A DNA stretch of 64,000 nt from Platerodrilus igneus (taxonomy: Eukaryota; Arthropoda; Insecta; Coleoptera; Lycidae): the NCBI GenBank assembly GCA_036346225.1, contig JARFIW010000003.1:8832001-8896000 (forward strand). The letters run 5' to 3'. The stretch's first letter is position 1. Every line of letters begins with the position of its first letter. The notes below the pieces were generated by a model that searched no databases, was not told the origin of the DNA, and saw only the letters and a program-made list of their open reading frames with translations. A program made the translations under genes and the position numbers. Shown piece after piece: positions 57,493 through 64,000 of the stretch.

Positions 57493-57960
57493 GTTTAGCA
57501 TTTATGCTGAAAAATGTAAAATAGTCAAAGCTCAACAGTGTGGTCTTTCCTAAATCAAAGAGAAAATATTGATATTTTAAAATTTCCTAGCCTAATTGCA
57601 TTTCAGTATGTTATACAGTCTGCTACAAGTAAGAAAATTGTGTATATCGACTATGGACGATATACACATCTGATTGAAGCTGCAGGTGACAAATTTTTAA
57701 TGAAGATGAACAGATTTGTTTTAGTAAAAAATTTGAAGAATACTGGTTGTACTGATTATGGGTAATACTGGTGCTTTGCACCGTATGAAGTTGATGAAAT
57801 TAACGTTAGATGGTATTGCAGTAGAATTTAATTTACTTGATGATAAAAAAGTTTTCAGGTTAGCATATACGCTGAAAAATGTAAAATGGTAAAAGCATCA
57901 GCAATGTGATCTTTGTATTCCATGTTCAAGAGTTCCTTAATCACACAGAAAATATGGATA
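57493..57960 (+). repeat. diverged direct repeat, spacing about 366 bp
   Basis: Segments beginning at about 57490 (AGCATTTATGCTGAAAAATG) and at about 57857 (AGCATATACGCTGAAAAATG) continue in parallel for about 120 bp, through GTGGTCTTTCC / GTGATCTTTGT and AAAATATTGATATTTTAAAA / AAAATATGGATATTTTAAAA. It is an old tandem duplication of unknown origin. The frame between them (57538-57765) is not recognised. Confidence 0.65.
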
Positions 57961-58419
57961 TTTTAAAATTTCTTAAACTAATTGCGTTTAGGCACGTCAT
58001 ACTGGAGATCTTGAAAAATCTAGAGTAAATTAATTTATGAATGCAATCTCGACCTATGCTTGTTGGTAATTTCACACACATGATTTTTTTTACATATATA
58101 TCAACAAACTTGTTTCGCTCCATCAACTTACTACACAATGCCTTCGCAGGTTTTCGAGGAAACTCAAATTAGTTAAACAAACTCATTTACAACTATGCGA
58201 TATCAACGATGCAGCAGCAGTCTCATTTTTAGAACAAGTTCACAAAGACTTCATACCTGAATGGAAGAGTGATTAATATGTTATCCGACAACCCCTCCAA
58301 CAATGTTTTTTTTTAGAGATACAGTGAGTGTAAATAAATTAGTTAATAACCCTGGCAGTTATTGAATTAAGTATAATTTTAATCAAAGTACGAATATACA
58401 CGTACTATTTGTTCTTTTA

Positions 58420-58995
58420 TGTAATATACAGAGCTTACATAATAGGGCTGAGTCTGTTTTTGGTAACAAAAGATCTTAAATTTCCTTCAATCATCTGTAT
58501 TACAGAACATTGGTTGAATCTAGGTGAATTTATTTCAGGTCTAAACTACCACTTAGCCAGTATATATTTTAAACATCAATACCAACAAAGTGGAGCAGCA
58601 ACATAGTGTCTCCATAACATTAATTTTAAGTCTATTTCTAATTATCACCTATGTTTAGAGCTACACTTCCGAGTTCTCTCAAATTTTCTTAAAAAAACTT
58701 AGCTTCATGTTATTTGTATTAATCGTTCCCCAAGGGGAAACATGGATATTTAATTTAGATTCTTTGATTTATTGCTGCAATATGTTACCTATAAATTGCT
58801 GATAGTTGCTGGTGATTTTAATATTAATTACCACATAGTTCATGATAGAGATATAATTCGTTTAACGCATCTGGTGCGTAAAGATTGCGAAATTCGAAGG
58901 ACCTTTTAATATGTTTGTGATTCAACACAATGTATAATGACATATGGTTATCGGCAGTATGGCGATTGAATTTATATCAAAAATTATAATATAAA
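58420..58995 (+). pseudogene. CR1/Jockey-type LINE endonuclease fragment, cut by BEL/Pao copy B
   Basis: Related to the nested LINE at 27163-31255. Readable blocks are LKFPSIICITEHWLNLGEF, NRSPRGNMD, LIVAGDFNINYHIVHDRD and a decayed IEFISKI where the related copy has CIDYIISNI. They correspond to 28320-28830 of that element. Similarity runs right up to 58995, where the LTR of the next element begins, so the LINE fragment was the target of that insertion. Multiple stops. Confidence 0.75.
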
Positions 58996-59354
58996 TGTAA
59001 CAAGTACAAATTATTATTGATTAACAAAACGAACATACCTCCAGTAGTTTTCTGAGCAGGTACGGTACACTGAAACGGCGGTGATTAAGCGGTTTGGTTC
59101 ACTTGAAATCACGCACTTCAGCCATATGGAGCAGCTGCACTTGTTGTTGCTTGAAGTTCAAAATTACGAAAACGAATGATAAAAAATGCCAAATCGTCTT
59201 CTTCTCTTCTGATTGGAGATAATTCGGCATATTTACGACAATTGACGATTTTAATGCACCAATTTCAAAATAGTTTTATTAACAACTGGAGTTGTTTAAA
59301 ACACGAAATAAATTGTGTTTTATTTTAAAATGAATAAAACGGGAATACGAACCA
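58996..59354 (-). repeat. candidate 3' LTR of BEL/Pao copy B
   Basis: TGTAACAAG...GAACCA on the plus strand. It begins exactly where the LINE similarity stops and ends next to TAACTGCCCACC, which is the polypurine tract on the minus strand and parallels copy A (TAACCGCCCACC). The partner LTR lies outside the window. Confidence 0.7.
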
Positions 59355-59559
59355 TAACTGCCCACCAAAAATAGCATGTAAGATGCTAATTTTTCAAATA
59401 CAAAATTTTGACTTATAACTGCTGGTAGCTATAAGTTACACGAATACAATACAACAATACGAGTTTGGTTATGTACATATGTATATATAATTTTTTTTTA
59501 TAGACACAAACACAAAATATTATTAGTATATTTACATAGATGCACAAATTGAAATTTAT

Positions 59560-60947
59560 TCATTGTGATGGCAACGGACACGAATTAATCATGGGACGTT
59601 TTAGTATTCCCTTGGACGTTTGAACAGAAGCTACACGAGAAACGCCATCAGTTCCAGGATGTAGCTGAATGATGCGAGCTAGTCGCCAATGAAGGGGAGA
59701 TACTGAATCCTCCTTTATGATAACGAGAGTACCAATGTCAATGTTGTCTAATTGTTTAGATTTGAACCAACGAGCATGTTGATATAATTGATGTAAATAC
59801 TCCTTGTGCCACCGATCCCAAAATCCTTGCTGCAATGCTTGAATTAATTGCCAGCGCGACAAACGAGACTGCTTTATATGAGAAACAATAGGATCAGGGA
59901 ATGACGACAAAGGTTCCAGGGTCAAAAAATGACCTGGAGTCAACGAACGAAGATCATTAGCATCGCTACTTAGACTGCAAAGAGGTCTAGAGTTCAACAG
60001 AGCCTCAATCTGAACAGTAAGAGTTTGAAACTCTTCAAGGCTAAGTATTTGACTACCCACAACGTGAGCTAAATGAGTTGTAACGGTTTTAACTGCACTT
60101 TCCCAAATGCCTCCAAAATGGGGAGCAGAAGGGGGGTTAAAATGCCAGACAATGGCCTCTGACTCGACAGATTGACGAAAATATTCTTGTAGTTGTCGAT
60201 CAGCACCAACAAAGTTTGTTCCACAATCGCCGTAGATGTCTTCACAGCGACCGCGGCGAGCTAAAAAACGTCGAAGGCAGGCAATAACTGAATCAGTAGA
60301 CAGATCCAAAACAACTTCAAGATGCAAGGCCTTGGTAGCCAAACAAAAACGAAAACACAAAGATACGACTTAAATGTTCTGGAGCCCCTCTTACGATATG
60401 GTGTAATAGTAAAGGGACCAGCAAAATCTATTCCGACAGAGCTAAATGGTTTAGCCTGGGAAACACGATAATGGGGTAAGTTACCCGTAATAGAAACAAT
60501 ACGTACAGGATTAATTCTATAGCAACGATAACATTTCGACAAAATGCGACGAATAGCGCGACGAGACGAAATAATCCACAAATTTTCCTGAATTAAATAT
60601 AAAGTTGTATTCACTCCAGAATGCAGATTCTTGCAATGAACTTGTTCTATCAGTAAGTCCGTAAAACGATGTTTACTAGGTAACAACGCAGGATACTTAG
60701 TAGAATCGGGAAGGCTAGAATGAGTTAGTCTACCGCCCACTCTCCAAATATCATTGGAGTCGAGGAATAAACCTAAACGCTGAAAGTGTTTAGGTAAAAG
60801 ATCATTTTGACGAAGTGCTTCTAATTCATATTTAAACGATGTGTGTTGCACTACTTTTGTGATAACCATTAGAGAATTTTGTAACTCTAACAAAGACAAT
60901 GATAACAACTTCAGAATATTTTTCTCGCGTGAAATATTCTTAGGCAA
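59560..60947 (-). pseudogene. BEL/Pao copy B integrase, one frameshift
   Basis: Integrase that would insert the cDNA. The upstream piece (60947-60261) has the linker WRVGGRLTHSSLP, the zinc domain H-X3-H...C-X2-C (EQVHCKNLHSG, then KCYRCYR) and the first core aspartate (GIDFAGPF). The downstream piece (60360-59560) has GDCGTNFVGA (second aspartate), GGIWESAVKT (glutamate) and a C-terminal DUF5641-like domain (SRWQLIQALQQGFWDRW, GTLVIIKEDS). All three catalytic acids are kept, but a frameshift near 60350 separates the two pieces. The frame ends at 59560. Confidence 0.85.
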
Positions 60948-61658
60948 TATGCAATTATGCCTTGAATTTTACGTAAAGACGAAAATCTTTCAAAGAACTT
61001 ATCAATCCATGTCGATTCTATAGTAGCGACACACACAAGGTGTTTCTCTTCAACAGATGCTTTTGGAGACGAAACACATGACAAAGGCGAAGGCCAATTT
61101 GCTTCAGGGATTGACAAAAATGAATGACCTGCCCACCATAACGGATGCGAGGGCAGTTCAGAAGGAAACAAACCTCTTGTGGCACAATCAACAGGATTGT
61201 CACAAGAGCGAATATAACACCAACATTCAGGAGGAATTCTTTCCTGAATGAAACTTACACGATTAGCTACAAATGTTTTCAAACTAAGCAGGTGACTTTA
61301 TCCAAGTCAAAACCACCGAGGAGTCAGTATAACAAATGATTTTTTCAAAGGTTATAGACGAATAAGCACCAATTACGAATTGTACCAATTTTGATAAGAG
61401 TACCCCAGCACAAACTTCCAGCCGAGGTACAGATAAGTATTTCAGAGGAGCTACCTTTGATTTAGCTATAACAAAACGAACAGAAATATCCCCGGAATGA
61501 AATACCATACGAAAATAAACAATGGCTGAATAGCCCTTTTCTGAGGCATCAGCAAAACCATGAAGCTGCACACTACAAGCTTCTTTAATAGCTAGATAAC
61601 GTGGTACCTGAATTGATTCAATAATTGAAAATTCAGAAACAAATTTTTTCCAAAACAT
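60911..61658 (-). pseudogene. BEL/Pao copy B RNase H region, frameshifted
   Basis: Two pieces, 61658-61284 and 61282-60911. The first has QLHGFADASEKGYSAIVYFR (first aspartate), IAKSKVAPLKYLSVPRLEV and YTDSSVVLTWIKSP. The second continues with FVANRVSFIQE, NPVDCATRG and HPLWWAG. The frame shifts at about 61283. The frame to integrase changes again near 60930. RNase H would remove the RNA strand during reverse transcription. Confidence 0.8.
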
Positions 61659-61709
61659 AACACTGACATCTGGAGGATCCTCATCCCAGTCTAACCCTAA
61701 AACCCAAAA

Positions 61710-64000
61710 TTATTGAATGAGTCGCTTGAGGGCGAAAGTGACTGGAGTAAGAAATCCCAGAGGGTCATAAATGCGAGCAATCGTTGAGAGAAGTATACGT
61801 TTAGAAATACGATTCTCCAAAAGTTGAAGATTGAAAGAAAAAATGTCCAATTGTGATTGCCAACGGAGTCCAAGTACCTTAATGATAAAATCACCACCAC
61901 TTGCAACAAGATTTGACCTCGATTGTTGGTGTTCAAGAGGGATGTCTTCCAAAAGTACTGGATTATTGCTAGCCCATTTACGTAATTCAAAACATCCTGA
62001 ACCAAGCAACTGGACAAGCTGACATTTTAGTTCCTGAACTTCCGGCAGAGTGGAAGCACCGCACAAAATATCATCAACATACAAATTGTTTTCCAACGCT
62101 TGAGCAGCCAAAGGATACGTATTCTTGCCAAGTTTGGCTAACTCCAAGATTGTTCGAATCGCTAAGAATGGAGCTGATGACACCCCATAAGTGATGGTGT
62201 TCAACTGATAAGTCTGAATAGGCTCAGACGGATTCCACCTCCATTGTATTAGCTGATAGCGACGATCTGATTCTGTTATCAATATCTGACGATACATTTG
62301 TTTAATGTCACAAACGACAACAAATTTGTAAGTACGAAAAGCTAACAATATTTTAACAATATTGTTCTGGAGCTTAGGTCCAGTAAGCAAGGTATCATTT
62401 AATGAAATACCATTAGTTGATTGTGCAGAGGCATCGAATACAACCCTCAATTTGGATTTACCATTTTCCATCTTAAAAATTGCATGATGCGGAATGTAGT
62501 ACGAATCACTACCAATAGGGGCAGACGATAAAAGTGACATGTGACCTGAAGATTCATAATCATACATGAAATCAACATACAATTTGCGAAGTTCTGGATT
62601 GGCTTGGAGACGACGCTCTAAAACCAACAGACGCTTAACTGCAATAGCTTTTGAATCTGGAAAGTCAGGAATATTTTCCTTGAATGGAAGGCTTACTCCA
62701 AACCTACCATTGGACACACGAAATAACGATTTATCAAATGACTGTTGAGCCATAAGGTCGTCCGGAGAGGACTGTTTATTACCCGAAATATCTTCAAGTT
62801 CCCAAAATTGTTTGAGATTAATATCCCTGTAAGGATCAACCGAAACAAAAAATGAATTTAAGCGATGTGCTGACATGGAGTCTATATGACCAAAAACCAT
62901 GTAGCCGAAAATTGTATTAATTGCAACTGGAGAATTGTCATTACCAGTGATTTTCCCATCTAGTATAATACAAGAAGCAACGTCAGCACCCAACAACATC
63001 TGAATATGAGCTGGCTGTCTCCATTGTTCATCTGCAAGTTTAATATTCTCCAAATGAGACCATCGAGATTGTATAAGTTTCAATATAAGGTCACCGCAGA
63101 TGGACGGTAAAACCATAAAAGTTACCTTTAAATTACTTTCTGTAGGGACAGAATCATATTCCTGAATAGGTTGTATTATACCAGAAATCATGCCTAAAGT
63201 TTGATGCGTAGTTTGACCCAAACCAGAAATAGGAACATGTGAAAGACGAGATAACAACCCAATAGATTTACGACAATCTTCAGTAATAAACGAGATTTGA
63301 CTTCTAGTGTCAACAAGAGTACGAACAATTTGAGGTCGATTTCTCTTGTCAAGAATTTCTAAATGAACTGTGGGTAACAAAGCAAGACAAGTTGTTGCTG
63401 CAGAACCAATAATGGTTGTACAAACATTAGTAGAAGTACTAGCTTGAGGTGTCTCTTGACGAATTGGAGTATTCGAAGAGGATAAGTGCGAAGTAGTGTT
63501 AGGCGAAACAAAATGAAGAAGTGAATGATGATGTTTACCACAATGTCTACAGGATGACTTCGAAAAACAAGACGACATGCTGTGGTTAGGTCGAAGACAA
63601 TTCAAACATAACTGATGATGTTTGGCTTGTTCATGACGCTGAGTTGGAGACAATTTAAGAAATTGCTCACACGAATACAACGAATGATTGCCTTTACAAA
63701 TAGTACATAACGTATTATTCCTAGAATGAGTAGTAGTTTGTGCTAGAAATGTTTTAGGCTTCGAATCAAAATCAGAACGTGTAGGACTTAGTCGACTATA
63801 CAATTTAGCAGCAGTACCTTTAGACAATGGTGTTTTCGAAATCCCACTGGGCACCAGGTTATCTAAAGCAACGCATTGTTTCAACAAAAATTCTTTAACG
63901 CATTGAAAAGTTGGCACTTCAGACGAATTAAAGTGCAACTCAAATCTTTTATGAGTAGCTTCATCAAGTTTGCTTAACAAAAGATCAACCAGAACAAAGT
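61710..64000 (-). pseudogene. BEL/Pao copy B gag-protease-RT, open until a stop at 61710
   Basis: An open frame of at least 756 codons from a methionine at 63980; the true start lies beyond the window. Gag end with three zinc-binding clusters (CTICKGNH near residue 92, CLNCLRPNH near 125, CRHCGKHHH near 144). A protease of the DUF1758 type has LVDTRSQISFI at about 222; the aspartate is kept but the usual G is R. RT has KLRVVFDASAQS, ICDIKQMYRQ (D) and NLYVDDILCGA (catalytic DD at about 636-637), and ends ARIYDPLGFLTPVTF. A stop at about 61710 cuts it from RNase H, where the reading resumes with FWVLGLDWDE. Otherwise remarkably intact. Confidence 0.85.

Larger units (their letters stand above)
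58996..64000 (-). mobile_element. BEL/Pao LTR retrotransposon copy B, partial (runs off the window)
   Basis: A minus-strand BEL/Pao element with a candidate 3' LTR (58996-59354), integrase, RNase H, RT, protease and most of gag. Its 5' LTR and gag start are beyond the window end. It is much better preserved than copy A, but one stop and several frameshifts interrupt pol. It sits inside a CR1-like LINE fragment. Confidence 0.85.

Noticed and set aside
58138..58280. Short readable peptide ending EQVHKDFIPEWKSD
   Set aside because: Resembles a transposase tail but is too short to assign.

Overview
The window looks like a stretch of arthropod, most likely insect, nuclear DNA. It is AT-rich, has no bacterial-type gene packing, no rRNA and no clear multi-exon host gene, and nearly every coding signal belongs to a transposable element. 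The element mix (Polinton/Maverick, PIF/Harbinger with a Myb/SANT partner, BEL/Pao, Gypsy and errantivirus-like retroelements, an RTE-like LINE, a CR1/Jockey-type LINE with an esterase ORF1, Penelope-like, mariner/Tc1, and a tRNA-derived SINE) fits an insect. I cannot name the species.

Left part (1-10107): a full-length SINE with a 14-bp target duplication (304-599), AT-rich DNA with a hammerhead-ribozyme-like motif, a decayed RTE-like LINE (about 4043-6830), a second SINE copy, another RTE 3' fragment (about 7310-7785), then noncoding DNA.

Nested DNA transposons (10108-24689): a PIF/Harbinger element (Myb-like gene at the left, transposase at the right, 16-bp inverted termini) is split by the most striking object in the window, a Polinton-like element at 11543-23329. 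It starts AG, ends CT and is flanked by a perfect 6-bp duplication TATGTC, all Polinton hallmarks. Instead of the usual gene set it is a giant inverted repeat: two arms of about 4.8 and 5.6 kb, each carrying the same TIR, subterminal tandem repeats, tRNA-Ala-like sequence, TATA/initiator promoter and protein-primed DNA polymerase B gene, facing each other across a 1.46-kb centre. Both polymerase copies are broken, partly by shared and partly by arm-specific lesions. I recognise no integrase, capsid, ATPase or protease gene, so integration was probably in trans.

Retroelement block (24850-41345): a BEL/Pao provirus on the minus strand (24856-34783, LTRs and CGTACG target duplication) is interrupted by a CR1/Jockey-type LINE (about 27163-31255) with an open esterase ORF1. 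Then come noncoding DNA, a minus-strand errantivirus-like pol-env fragment (36525-40490) and, abutting it, a Penelope-like GIY-YIG endonuclease remnant (40499-41345).

Right part (41346-64000): two unrecognised short ORFs, three further RTE-like fragments (about 42200-42745, 43447-45265, 51910-52711), a long noncoding stretch with a 106-bp-arm hairpin and a second hammerhead-like motif, a Gypsy remnant, a mariner/Tc1 remnant, a CR1-like endonuclease fragment cut at 58995 by a second BEL/Pao element, and that element's 3' LTR and pol-gag on the minus strand, running off the window end.
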